Positions 6,515-14,672 of a stretch of 24,562 bases of DNA are shown here, in pieces. Within the stretch, counting starts at the first letter, position 1, and each line of letters begins with the position of its first letter. The position numbers and the translations under genes were made by a program. The stretch comes from Chthonomonas sp. UBA2391 (lineage in GTDB: Bacteria; Armatimonadota; Fimbriimonadia; Fimbriimonadales; Fimbriimonadaceae): contig DDSL01000008.1 in the NCBI GenBank assembly GCA_002343825.1, positions 44,100-68,661 on the forward strand, read 5' to 3'. A model generated the notes under the pieces. That model had not been told where the DNA came from. It saw nothing but the letters and a program-made list of their open reading frames with translations, and ran no database searches.

Positions 6515-9500
6515 CTAGTCGCCTTGAAGGTCGAAGTTCTGACTCAAGAGGATGTAGTCGAAGATCGTGACCTCACCATCGCCATCAAAGTCGGCATTTT
6601 GGTCGAAACCGGCATCCTCGCTCCTAAGGCCGAAACTCAGAGACAACGCAATGTAGTCGAAGACGGTCACCGCATTGTCGCCGTCGGCGTCGCCATTGAT
6701 CAGGGAGAAGTTGAGTTGGGCGGTTTTGCCAGATTCGACGCTCACACCGTTGACGCGTTTGGCCAGCCAATGGGATCCCTTCAACACGAAGTCATATACG
6801 CCATCGACTAAGGCCAACTTTTGGATCGCCACCAGGTTGTAGCCTAGGGTAACCGGAGTCTCGAGGACGGTCGCACCGTTTTGGACTGCCGAGAGAGTGA
6901 AACCACGTGTTTCTGGATCACCGCCAAAGTCCGGAATGTCCGCCGTCAAAGCCACAACAGGCAGCGCGGGAACAACTGTGAAGACCTCGGTTCCCTCCCC
7001 TCCCCCAGGACGGCTATTGACATATCGGAGTTCAACGGTCACAGGCTGCGAGACGGGCTTGGTGCCCACCTTGACTGGGAAATCTGCACGCTCATGGAAG
7101 AATGAGCTTGCTGCCATTTCTAGGGCTGAACTACCTCGCAGGGTCGTAAAGGTCACGTACTCGAACTCGTCACCGTTCGAATAGTTGAGGTAGAAGCTCT
7201 GTCCACCCTCCACAAGGCTTGCTTGGGCTCCAGCTTCAGTCGAGATCGTAACATCGCCGATTCCCCGCGTGCGAGTGGTCCCGGGATCGCTGATGGGTGT
7301 TGCCTCCGGTGAGATCACCGCTCCAACCATTTGACCACCCAGAAAGCCATTGACCGCGAAGTGGGGATAATCACGATCCCCGATCTCTTCCCATCTGAAG
7401 TTATGGCTTTGCCATTGAAAGACGTAGTTCCAGATCGGAGTCAGAGGGCTAAAGAGTGCTGCAACTTGATTCCCCTGAACGCTGAACCACGATCCCGGCA
7501 AGCTCGGCGTGGGCGAAAGAATGGTCCCGAAACGGTCCAGACCTTCTGGGACTAGGCGCAGACCCCCAACACTTTGAAACTTTGCGACGGCCGTAAATCC
7601 GGGGTTCGAAAACCGTGGCAAGGAAAGCACCCAGCGCTTGTTTTCGACCGCAACCCCCGAGACTCCACTCGGAAGCGAAACACTGTAAAGACCCACGGGG
7701 CGATCAGTGGAAGGAGTCCGCTGGTAAACCTTAGGAATGAGCTTGCCGTCGGGAAGCTCTTCGACGAGATAGATGAACTGTGAGTCGATCGCAATTGCTT
7801 CCGAGTCCTTGGAGAGACCGGGGATTTTTGCAATCCTCCCGTTTTTCCAGGTGGTGGCCCATGCTTGACCAGCGCGATCTTCGGCCCATCCGACGATGGT
7901 TCCATCTTCGTCCACGTCGTTGGCGATCCCGATAGGTCCACCGAGGGTGCCAAGATCGACGATTTTGCCATCAGGCCCCCATTGAACCGGGCGGTTGTTC
8001 GAGAGGTCAAAAAACGCCTCACCAACGCATAAATCGAAATCGTTGATGCCCCGGACGATCGCCCCAAAGGCGGTTCCTTCCAGGCTCCTCTCTCGGTGCC
8101 ATGGCGTGCGGAGAAAACCAGCTTGTCGGTATCCCACGGCAACTCCCCCTTTGTTGACGTCGTGAAGATACACGTTGGGGTAGGCCGAAGTGAAGTAGGG
8201 CGTTGTCTCAAACGTGACGACAGCCCACTCAGACCATCCGGAAGCAGTTCGGAACCGATAGCTCGTCGTGTACCTGTATCGGTCATTCCATTCGATTCCG
8301 GAGGTCGGCGTAAAGGTAAAGCTACCATCCAGGTTGAGAGAGAGGTCAGAACCCGTCTCGACCTCCAGCACAGCCTCTTCAATCAGGTCGTTGAAGAAGA
8401 CGCCCGGCGCCGGGAACGAAACCGGATTGTTGGGAATCTGAAACTGGTCTGGGATCGATATCTTGCGAAGATCTGGTTCGGTGATTTGGATGGTCACGGT
8501 CGTAGGGGCCGACCAGTGAGCACCATCCGTACACCGATAGGTGAAGGTGTCTGTGCCTTCCGCATTTGGGAGTGATTGGTACTCAATCCCGGTGGCGCCA
8601 CTAAAGAAATAAGCTGCCTTCGTCGGCGGGGTCACCACCTGGATTTCTTGCTTTAGGCGGTTTTCCGGATCGGTGTCGTTTGCAAGTAAGCCTCGAATCT
8701 CAGTTCGGATTCCACGCTGAGCGGACACACCATCTGGGTTGGCTGTCGGTGGCAAATTGGTCCGAATCGGGATGACACAAGTCACCGTTGAACTTGTCAG
8801 AAAACCATCCGTGACTCGATAAGTAAATGATGTCGTTCCCGAGAACGTTGCTCTGGAACGGAAGTTGATTTCAGCCCCGTCAAACTTTAGGAATTCCAAT
8901 TCTGGAGAGTTCGAAACAACCTCCCAACGCAACAAGTTCGCCTCGTCCGAGTCATTGGCTCCGATGTTTACTCGGTGTGTTTCACCGGCAAGGTACTGAG
9001 ACAAAGTTTCCCCGACCGCTACCGGAGGCGAGTTATCCCAAGACCCGTAGGCAAAGGTCAACCCCGTTGATTCCGAGCTATCCTTATCTAGCGTGTTCGT
9101 CGGAAAGATCCCGAGAAGGTTTCGGACCCGAGGAACCTGTACGGGGACGGTAATCTTCGAGGGAGCTGCCGGACCGAGACCTAACTGCTGTTCCCCATTT
9201 TCTCCCCAAACCCAGAGCCGCCCCTCGAAGTCGACCGCAAACCAAGATTTGGCACCGACTCCGTTCACTTGAGCCGCTATCTGCGCAATAGGCGGAAGGC
9301 CAAGAACAGGGCTGCCAGAATCATTGCGGACCGCTCCTTCGCTATCCAAAAAGAGAGCTGTCCAGCTAACTGGGTCAGTCATCTGGACAACGCGGGATAC
9401 GCCGGGAATGGGCTCCAAATCGGTGGAAGTAATCGGCCAGTACGATTCGTCGGTCGACACGTTGCCTGCTGGGGAGATCACCGCTGTCCTGGTCCAACTT

Positions 9501-11017
9501 GTCGAAATTTCAAATCCGAGGTCTTGCTGGAAGGCGCCATCGGTCAGAATTTGGATTGCCTGGTTCCCATCGCGCGTCATATCCAATTGACGGTTGTCTC
9601 CGACCATCCACGGGGCCCCATTGCTGAGTTGGACTCCCGAATAATGAAGGCTTCCGAGGTCGGCGTCCAGATAGGGTCCCGGTCGGATCGCGGGCGAAGG
9701 AGTGTCAGAGTTGCCTCCCGCGGGTGTTCTTCCGGCCAAAGCCTCACCCCAAATCCAGAGATTTCGATCCACTGTCAGGGCCGACGAAGCATATCGGTAC
9801 TCGCGGAAGACGAGGGGAATCTCGCCTACCATCTCCAGCTGCCAATCGGCATCGACCTGGGCCACCCGGGCGGGCATGGGCTTCAAAGTCGGGATCTCTA
9901 GTTGCTCGGATCGACCAACTGCGAGGTCCTCTCCACCCCAGGACCAAACACGTCCGAGAGTGTCTGCGGCCAACACAACGTTGGGAGAAACCCCCATGTC
10001 AAGAATCTCAGCATCGATGCGGGTGCCGTGGGCCAACGGGACACGTCGGTCCCAACCCCCTCCTTGACCAGCAGGGAAGGCATCGTACCAATTGCGTCCC
10101 CACCCGACTAACCGCTGATCGGGCTTAGGCCCCTGGAATTCGATCAGGACCCCTCGGGTGTTGGTGCTTGTGGCCCCCCAGTCGTGCCAGCGCCGATTCC
10201 CGGCCCATCCGCCGAAGTAGGTCAGACCTCCCTCGTTGTTGCCGGCATTGTTTGGTTGGCCGATGTCCCAGTTGCTATAGACAAAGGTTTCTCCGCTATC
10301 CCATTCCCAATCGTCTCTGGCCGTCGAAGAAGAGACCGGCTGGCTCAATCCGATCCACATTCGGTCGAGATCGCCCATGAAGTTCACAAAGCGGTTTTCG
10401 AAAGGAGTCGTGATGGTTGCCAGCCGACCCGCGTGACCGAAGTACGACCGGGTTGCTGCCGCCTGCCTCGCCTGGGCCAAAGTAATCCCAGGTTGTTGGA
10501 CGACTTGGTACCAAGACCCGGTCGAAGGGGAGTACCGGACTGCGCTGTTGCCCGAGTACTCGACGATCAGGCCAGGGTTCACCCGAGAGCCCACGGCGTC
10601 GTTCCAGCCGAAGCTCCCGGACCCGTTGGCGGCATATTCGGTGTGGGATTCGTCCTCGTTTGTGCCGGAAAGATCATTCGGTTCGCCGGGATTCCACCGG
10701 GTGAAGTTGCTGACCTCCGCCGTCGTCCAATTCCACCCCGCGCTGGTCGAGCTACCCGGTTTTTGGATACCGCCGATCCAGAGACCGTTTAGGTCGCCAA
10801 TGGTCAGCAAGAATTGGTGCTCGGCGAGGCTCGTCACGCTAGCGAGGTGCCCTGGGCGACCATTGTAGCTAAGCGCCTGGGCCAGGTCGTTGGCGGCCTT
10901 CCAGGTCAACGGGGTGCGGATGATCTCGTAATGACTCCCGGTATCCGGGCTGAAGTAAACCTGTGCCCCCGCACAGCCCACCGAAAGCACCGCCAAGAGA
11001 CCCATCCAACCACGCAT
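6515..11017 (-). CDS. Giant secreted multidomain protein: 2x C-type lectin-like, RCC1-like, cadherin/Ig-like, HAF-like, dockerin
   Basis: From ATG 11017 the product is 1500 aa; a GTG six codons upstream is an alternative. A Sec signal peptide (MRGWMGLLAVLSVG, likely cut after AGA) starts it. C-type lectin-like domain 1 spans ~20-155 (LWIGGI, GEPNDLSG, GWNDAVG); domain 2 spans ~156-300 (MWIGL, IGQPNNAG, WHDWG). Residues ~303-640 carry degenerate RCC1-type blades (VWSWGGEDLAVG, LWVWGENGEQQLGLG). Cadherin-like/Ig-like modules lie at ~660-735, ~755-850 and ~865-937 (TFTYRCTDG, LANDTDPEN). HAF-like repeats at ~950-1060 include IVDLGTLGG and TIVGWAED. After an Ig-like region, residues ~1440-1500 form a type I dockerin with two calcium loops (DADGDNAVTVFD, DFDGDGEVTIFD). 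No catalytic domain is recognised. Probably a cell-surface adhesive or carbohydrate-binding protein; the dockerin may be a sorting tail rather than a cellulosome part, as no cohesin is present here. Confidence 0.9.
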   Translation of the reverse strand: MRGWMGLLAVLSVGCAGAQVYFSPDTGSHYEIIRTPLTWKAANDLAQALSYNGRPGHLASVTSLAEHQFLLTIGDLNGLWIGGIQKPGSSTSAGWNWTTAEVSNFTRWNPGEPNDLSGTNEDESHTEYAANGSGSFGWNDAVGSRVNPGLIVEYSGNSAVRYSPSTGSWYQVVQQPGITLAQARQAAATRSYFGHAGRLATITTPFENRFVNFMGDLDRMWIGLSQPVSSSTARDDWEWDSGETFVYSNWDIGQPNNAGNNEGGLTYFGGWAGNRRWHDWGATSTNTRGVLIEFQGPKPDQRLVGWGRNWYDAFPAGQGGGWDRRVPLAHGTRIDAEILDMGVSPNVVLAADTLGRVWSWGGEDLAVGRSEQLEIPTLKPMPARVAQVDADWQLEMVGEIPLVFREYRYASSALTVDRNLWIWGEALAGRTPAGGNSDTPSPAIRPGPYLDADLGSLHYSGVQLSNGAPWMVGDNRQLDMTRDGNQAIQILTDGAFQQDLGFEISTSWTRTAVISPAGNVSTDESYWPITSTDLEPIPGVSRVVQMTDPVSWTALFLDSEGAVRNDSGSPVLGLPPIAQIAAQVNGVGAKSWFAVDFEGRLWVWGENGEQQLGLGPAAPSKITVPVQVPRVRNLLGIFPTNTLDKDSSESTGLTFAYGSWDNSPPVAVGETLSQYLAGETHRVNIGANDSDEANLLRWEVVSNSPELEFLKFDGAEINFRSRATFSGTTSFTYRVTDGFLTSSTVTCVIPIRTNLPPTANPDGVSAQRGIRTEIRGLLANDTDPENRLKQEIQVVTPPTKAAYFFSGATGIEYQSLPNAEGTDTFTYRCTDGAHWSAPTTVTIQITEPDLRKISIPDQFQIPNNPVSFPAPGVFFNDLIEEAVLEVETGSDLSLNLDGSFTFTPTSGIEWNDRYRYTTSYRFRTASGWSEWAVVTFETTPYFTSAYPNVYLHDVNKGGVAVGYRQAGFLRTPWHRERSLEGTAFGAIVRGINDFDLCVGEAFFDLSNNRPVQWGPDGKIVDLGTLGGPIGIANDVDEDGTIVGWAEDRAGQAWATTWKNGRIAKIPGLSKDSEAIAIDSQFIYLVEELPDGKLIPKVYQRTPSTDRPVGLYSVSLPSGVSGVAVENKRWVLSLPRFSNPGFTAVAKFQSVGGLRLVPEGLDRFGTILSPTPSLPGSWFSVQGNQVAALFSPLTPIWNYVFQWQSHNFRWEEIGDRDYPHFAVNGFLGGQMVGAVISPEATPISDPGTTRTRGIGDVTISTEAGAQASLVEGGQSFYLNYSNGDEFEYVTFTTLRGSSALEMAASSFFHERADFPVKVGTKPVSQPVTVELRYVNSRPGGGEGTEVFTVVPALPVVALTADIPDFGGDPETRGFTLSAVQNGATVLETPVTLGYNLVAIQKLALVDGVYDFVLKGSHWLAKRVNGVSVESGKTAQLNFSLINGDADGDNAVTVFDYIALSLSFGLRSEDAGFDQNADFDGDGEVTIFDYILLSQNFDLQGD
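6522..6700 (-). repeat. Dockerin duplicated calcium-binding repeats (within giant gene)
   Basis: Two EF-hand-like loops with Asp at positions 1, 3, 5 and 12 are separated by 33 codons, each followed by FDYI-x-LS. The DNA keeps an exact 13-nt match, ATGTAGTCGAAGA, at 6552-6564 and 6651-6663 on the plus strand, showing the internal duplication. Confidence 0.8.
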
Positions 11018-11025
11018 AGTGCAAC

Positions 11026-11058
11026 ATGTTATCACAAGAAGTATCGATTTTTGATCAA
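11026..11058 (-). promoter_or_regulatory. Promoter of the giant secreted protein gene
   Basis: On the minus strand TTGATC (11053-11058) lies 18 bp before TGATAA (11029-11034). A second -10-like box, TAACAT (11026-11031), is 8 nt before the ATG at 11017. Either would give a transcript with almost no leader. The -35 forms part of the palindrome TTGATCAA at 11051-11058. Confidence 0.4.
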
Positions 11059-11094
11059 CTTTTTGCTCGACCGGCTTGGTCCTTCCAAACCGGA

Positions 11095-11100
11095 TACAAT
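11095..11100 (+). promoter_or_regulatory. -10 box before GH57 gene
   Basis: TACAAT lies 7 nt before the ATG at 11108, and the CGAATCA between them has no SD. No clear -35 sits at 16-18 bp. This suggests a leaderless transcript. Confidence 0.45.
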
Positions 11101-11107
11101 CGAATCA

Positions 11108-12820
11108 ATGGCTGTTGGTCGGTTTCTCCTCTGCTTGCACTCGCACATGCCCTACGTGTTGAGCCACGGCAAGTCACCTCACGGGACCGACTGGCTTAAT
11201 GAGAGTGCGGCCGAGTGCTACCTCCCGATCCTCGACGCCCTCGACCGCCTCCGAAATCTCGGCGTCAAACCCCGGTGGACCATCAATATCAGCCCGATCC
11301 TTGCCGATCAACTCGATGATCCTGGGTTCAAGGCTGGGTTTGAGGATTATTGCCAAGAGAAGATCGACTGGGCCCTCCATGATCAGAAACAGTTTCGGAC
11401 CCAGGGGCCGCTTTGGATGGAGGGCGTGGCGGCGATGTGGCAACGCTTTTACACGCGTGGATTGGTCGCGTTCAAGCACCAGTGGGGCCGTTCCATCTGC
11501 GAAGGTTTTCGGTTCTTTCAAGAAGAAGGGATGATTGAGATCATCACCTGTGGCGCGACCCACGGCTACTTCCCGCTACTCGGCACCGACGAGAGCGTGC
11601 AGGCACAGGTCAAGCTCGGAGTCGAGACTTACAAGAAGCGATTCGGCGGTCAACCTCGAGGAATCTGGCTCCCGGAGTGCGCCTACCGCCCGATGTACGA
11701 TTGGCAAGCTCCGACTGGAGGCGAAGGTCCCTGGCCAAGGAAGGGCGTCGAACAATACCTCGAAGAAAACGGCCTGGAGTACTTCTTCGTGGATTCCCAC
11801 ATGATCCGTGGGGGCGAGCCGTTGGGGACCTACGCCGCCAACTTCCCACAACTCGCGGAGATGTTCGCCCGAAGCAAGAAGATGTTCACCCCGCCTGAGG
11901 AGTTCCGTAGCGAATATGAGCACTACGCCCTCCCGAACGGCGTCACGTGCTTTGCCCGCGACCCTCACACCACGGTCAAGGTTTGGTCGGGCGACGTTGG
12001 ATATCCGGGTGATCCCAACTACCTCGAGTTCCACAAGCAGCTTTATCCGGGGCGGCTCCGGTACTGGTGCATCAGCGAAAACAAGGCCGATCTCGGGGCC
12101 AAGCGCCCCTATGACCCCTGGCGAGCCTACGAAAACATCCCCGCCCACGCCGAGGACTTCGTCAACCTTCTCAAGGGCACCCTCGCCCAATACAAGGGCC
12201 AAGCCAACCGCGAGGGGACGCTTGTCGCCATGTACGACACCGAGCTCTTTGGCCACTGGTGGTGGGAGGGACCCGAGTTCCTTTATGAGATCGGCAAGCG
12301 GATCGATGCCGAACCAGAACTGCGATCGGTCAGCGGCGGAGATGTCCTCGACGAAGAGCCTGCCCGATACATGATCCACCTTCCCGAAGGAAGCTGGGGC
12401 GAAGGTGGCTACCACTACATTTGGATCAACGATCAGAACATCTGGACCTGGGAAAAACTATATCCGGCTCAGAAAAAGATGCGGTGGATGAGCCAAGAAC
12501 TAGCCGATGGCCCCGCCCGCCGAGCTGTCATCCAGGCTGGCCGCGAGCTCCTGTTGGCCGAAGCCAGCGACTGGCAGTTCCTCATCTCGACCTTTGCCGC
12601 GAGGGACTATGCCGAAGTCCGCTACGCCGACCACATCGAGCGATTCGAGCGGCTTGCCGAGATCGCCGAACGGTGGCACAACGGAACCCCGCCAACCGCC
12701 GAAGAAAACCTCTTCATTGAGGATTGCGAGGAAAAAGACGCCGCGTTCCCCGATCTCGACCCCACGCTCTGGGCTCAACTTGACCGACCCATCACCCCCG
12801 TCGGCGCGTCTCAAGGCTGA
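11108..12820 (+). CDS. GH57 1,4-alpha-glucan branching enzyme
   Basis: A retaining GH57 enzyme that forms alpha-1,6 branches in glycogen-like glucans. With ATG 11108 it is 570 aa. An upstream extension of the frame to 10814 would run antisense through the giant gene and is rejected; the family N-terminus begins VGRFLLCLHSHMPYVL. Catalytic residues fit the characterised Thermus and Thermococcus enzymes: nucleophile Glu190 in WLPECAYRP and acid/base Asp377 in MYDTELFGHWWWEGPEFL. The helical C-terminal domain (DUF1957 type) follows, with WTWEKLYPAQKKM and ASDWQFLISTFAARDYAEVR. It lies downstream of a TACAAT box and its stop overlaps the next ATG (TGATG), so it is coupled to a lipoprotein gene. 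No glycogen synthase is nearby. An alpha-amylase-like specificity cannot be fully excluded. Confidence 0.92.
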   Translation: MAVGRFLLCLHSHMPYVLSHGKSPHGTDWLNESAAECYLPILDALDRLRNLGVKPRWTINISPILADQLDDPGFKAGFEDYCQEKIDWALHDQKQFRTQGPLWMEGVAAMWQRFYTRGLVAFKHQWGRSICEGFRFFQEEGMIEIITCGATHGYFPLLGTDESVQAQVKLGVETYKKRFGGQPRGIWLPECAYRPMYDWQAPTGGEGPWPRKGVEQYLEENGLEYFFVDSHMIRGGEPLGTYAANFPQLAEMFARSKKMFTPPEEFRSEYEHYALPNGVTCFARDPHTTVKVWSGDVGYPGDPNYLEFHKQLYPGRLRYWCISENKADLGAKRPYDPWRAYENIPAHAEDFVNLLKGTLAQYKGQANREGTLVAMYDTELFGHWWWEGPEFLYEIGKRIDAEPELRSVSGGDVLDEEPARYMIHLPEGSWGEGGYHYIWINDQNIWTWEKLYPAQKKMRWMSQELADGPARRAVIQAGRELLLAEASDWQFLISTFAARDYAEVRYADHIERFERLAEIAERWHNGTPPTAEENLFIEDCEEKDAAFPDLDPTLWAQLDRPITPVGASQG

Positions 12821-13728
12821 TGAAGAGGAAAGTGCCAACCTTGGCCCTCGCCGGCCTTTCTTTGGTGTTTCTCGCCGGATGCAGCAAACCTCAAGGAACA
12901 GGCGGAATGGCCCCCCCTCCCTTGGCTCCGGACACGTCGACTCAGGCCTCGGCCAACCAGCCCGAGCTTCCACCCGCTCCCGAAGCGCCGCCCCGAACCC
13001 CAGATCGACTGCCCGAATCGGCCGAGCGTCAGGAAAAGCCGATGCAGATTCCGGCCGCCGGACAGGATGGGTGGAAAGCCGCTCCGAAGGATGACATCGT
13101 CGAACTAGGCCGAGCGCTCGACCGGGCGATTCTCGCTCTCGATAAAGCCTATTTCGAGGTGGATCTCATCATCGACAACGCCGAGCTCAAGGGGCAAAAC
13201 CTCGCCCGGGGCGAGATCTTCGACGCCAAGAACTTCAAAATCGAGTACCAAGTTCCGGTCGACCCCGTCGCCACGACCGCCCTCGTCAGCCGTGATGGTA
13301 ACCAGGCAACTCTCGCAAAGGGAGGCTGGACCGCCGGGATTTCGCCCACGCCTAGCGGGACCCTCACCACATGGCGCGACCGGTTCCCCGAGTGGATTGC
13401 TCGCTCGATGGCCCGCCGGACTCCCTTCTGGGAGCCATTCTTCCGGCAGGTTCGAGAATCCAGCAAGGAGATTTCGCTGGAAAAGCAACAGATGGATGTC
13501 GGGGGCAAAAAGGTCAGCTTTGCCCGAGTCCTCGTCAAGCTTAAGGATCGACCAGCGACATGGGAACTTCGATTTGACACCAACCGCAACCTGCCGGTGA
13601 CCCTTAGGGTGGACGACCAGGACTCCGAGGGCAAGAAGTTCCTCGCCCAGTGGTCGGCCCGGTGGTCTTTCTCCAAGCCCATCGACCCGAAGTCCTTCGA
13701 CGTCCCTGCAAATCTCCCGAAGCCCTAG
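12820..13728 (+). CDS. Lipoprotein with proline-rich linker, possibly LolA/LppX-like fold
   Basis: The N-terminus is a clear type II signal: charged MKRK, hydrophobic stretch, lipobox LAGC with the acylated Cys21. Residues 22-80 are a low-complexity Pro/Ala/Gln-rich linker, as in proteins that must reach away from a membrane. The C-terminal ~210 residues are predicted-beta-rich (FEVDLIIDNAELKG, NFKIEYQVPV, WELRFDTNRNLPVTLRV, ending KPIDPKSFDVPANLP). The ending resembles outer-membrane-lipoprotein carrier-like (LolA/LppX) proteins, which cradle lipids; this is a weak resemblance. It is translationally coupled to the GH57 gene by a TGATG overlap, though a cytoplasmic enzyme and a lipoprotein make an odd pair. 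Its stop shares a CTAG with the convergent thioesterase stop. Confidence 0.75.
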   Translation: MKRKVPTLALAGLSLVFLAGCSKPQGTGGMAPPPLAPDTSTQASANQPELPPAPEAPPRTPDRLPESAERQEKPMQIPAAGQDGWKAAPKDDIVELGRALDRAILALDKAYFEVDLIIDNAELKGQNLARGEIFDAKNFKIEYQVPVDPVATTALVSRDGNQATLAKGGWTAGISPTPSGTLTTWRDRFPEWIARSMARRTPFWEPFFRQVRESSKEISLEKQQMDVGGKKVSFARVLVKLKDRPATWELRFDTNRNLPVTLRVDDQDSEGKKFLAQWSARWSFSKPIDPKSFDVPANLPKP

Positions 13729-14180
13729 ATCCGGGTCCCGATCGGTCGCTCGAACATCTCTCTCAAGTGCGGAGGGATGCTCACGGCTTTGCGCTGACTA
13801 CCCATCAGCACGTGCCAAGTGTATCCCTCGGTGCAGAGAGCTTTGGTCTCAGCTTGCAGAATCTTGTAGTCGAACCGGACCGATGCCCGGCGCATCTCGC
13901 TCACCCAAATGTGGACCTCGATGAGATCGTCATACAGAATCTCACCCTTATAGCGCACGTGCGCCTCGACGCAAGGCAGTTTGTAGCCCATCTCCTCGAT
14001 CTGCTTGTACGTATAGCCCCGGTCACGGCACCAACCGCCTCGGGCTTGCTCAAACCAAAAGAGGTAATTCGCATAGTAGGCATGGCCCATTTGGTCGGTC
14101 TCGCCATATCGGACCCGAATCAGTTCGATACTGATTTCGTGGAGGCCGGATCCCCCAGGGTGATGCTCGCGATCTTCCAT
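13725..14180 (-). CDS. YbgC/FadM-type acyl-CoA thioesterase (4HBT hot-dog)
   Basis: Single hot-dog domain protein of 151 aa, the usual family length plus a ~15-residue N-terminal extension. The signature VRYGETDQMGHAYYANYLFWFEQAR contains the conserved catalytic Asp29 of the YbgC/4-hydroxybenzoyl-CoA thioesterase group. Later segments VRYKGEILYDDLIEVHIWV and RRASVRFDYKIL are typical. Such enzymes hydrolyse acyl-CoA or acyl-ACP; the substrate cannot be read from sequence, and the gene is not next to tol-pal here. The only start codon upstream of the core is ATG 14180, preceded by AGAGAAGC, so it overlaps the upstream gene by 61 nt. It is the last gene of the minus-strand cluster begun by the ECF sigma gene. 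Confidence 0.88.
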   Translation of the reverse strand: MEDREHHPGGSGLHEISIELIRVRYGETDQMGHAYYANYLFWFEQARGGWCRDRGYTYKQIEEMGYKLPCVEAHVRYKGEILYDDLIEVHIWVSEMRRASVRFDYKILQAETKALCTEGYTWHVLMGSQRKAVSIPPHLREMFERPIGTRI

Positions 14181-14587
14181 TGCTTCTCTATCCTAGCTAG
14201 TTTCAGCCGGAGCGAGGCGGCCCCGTTGGTGAACTGCGGACTGTATCCGAGTTCGACGACGGACTTTGCCCCCATTCCGGCCGGGGCAGGGCGAATGGCC
14301 CGGTAGTTGGCCTTTCCGAGAACCTGCACAGGTCCCAACCGGTCCGAAAATCTGCGGATCATCAGCTTTCGGTCAGGCAGTGACTCCCGGAGTCCGTCAG
14401 CCCAGAGTCGCTCCCACCGGTCTGGGTCCCAACTCCTCATGGCCGGGACGATCTCGCGCTCGACGTGGCGCTCGGCCGATTGGATGACCTCCTCTACGGT
14501 CTGATACCCGCGGAAGAGCGCAAAGCTCCCGAGCCCGCAGCCCACCGAGACGAGGATGAGGGCGATCCCTCCTGCCTTGCTGATCAT
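14120..14587 (-). CDS. Small membrane-anchored protein, possible NTF2-like extracytoplasmic domain
   Basis: From ATG 14587 (a GTG two codons upstream is also possible) the product is 155 aa. An N-terminal hydrophobic segment (GGIALILVSVGCGLGSFALF) is a signal anchor or uncleaved signal. The rest, from ~30 on, begins with a helix (TVEEVIQSAERHVEREIVPAMRSW) and continues with beta-like segments ending in KQWKIASITL. This helix-then-sheet order and the closing strand resemble DUF4878/NTF2-like domains, but I do not recognise a definite family. It lies between an ECF sigma gene and the thioesterase, with a hairpin before it and a 61-nt overlap after it. Confidence 0.6.
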   Translation of the reverse strand: MISKAGGIALILVSVGCGLGSFALFRGYQTVEEVIQSAERHVEREIVPAMRSWDPDRWERLWADGLRESLPDRKLMIRRFSDRLGPVQVLGKANYRAIRPAPAGMGAKSVVELGYSPQFTNGAASLRLKLARIEKQWKIASITLGDPASTKSVSN

Positions 14588-14608
14588 GACCACAGTCTAG
14601 ACGCAACG

Positions 14609-14652
14609 AAGCCCGCTCGCAAGGGTGTCTCCAAACCTTGCGACGGGCTTTT
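14609..14652. terminator. Strong hairpin after the ECF sigma gene
   Basis: Arms 14609-14624 and 14636-14650 pair over 15 bp with one bulged C; the loop is 11 nt. On the plus strand it ends GGGCTTTTG. On the minus strand, where the sigma gene ends at 14673, it is followed by TTCGTTG, a poor U-tract. It may attenuate read-through from the sigma gene into the membrane-protein gene, or protect the 3' end of the sigma mRNA. Confidence 0.55.
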
Positions 14653-14672
14653 GAGCGTTGAACTTTGCGACC

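Noticed and set aside
6515..11017. Giant gene as several broken or fused genes
   Set aside because: One uninterrupted frame runs from signal peptide to dockerin, with domain borders but no frameshift or internal stop.
10814..11107. N-terminal extension of the GH57 enzyme
   Set aside because: It overlaps the 5' end of the giant gene antisense and precedes the TACAAT promoter box; the family N-terminus starts at 11108.
11576..12415. Minus-strand open frame of 279 codons within the GH57 gene
   Set aside because: Antisense shadow; the opposite strand has the complete catalytic signature.
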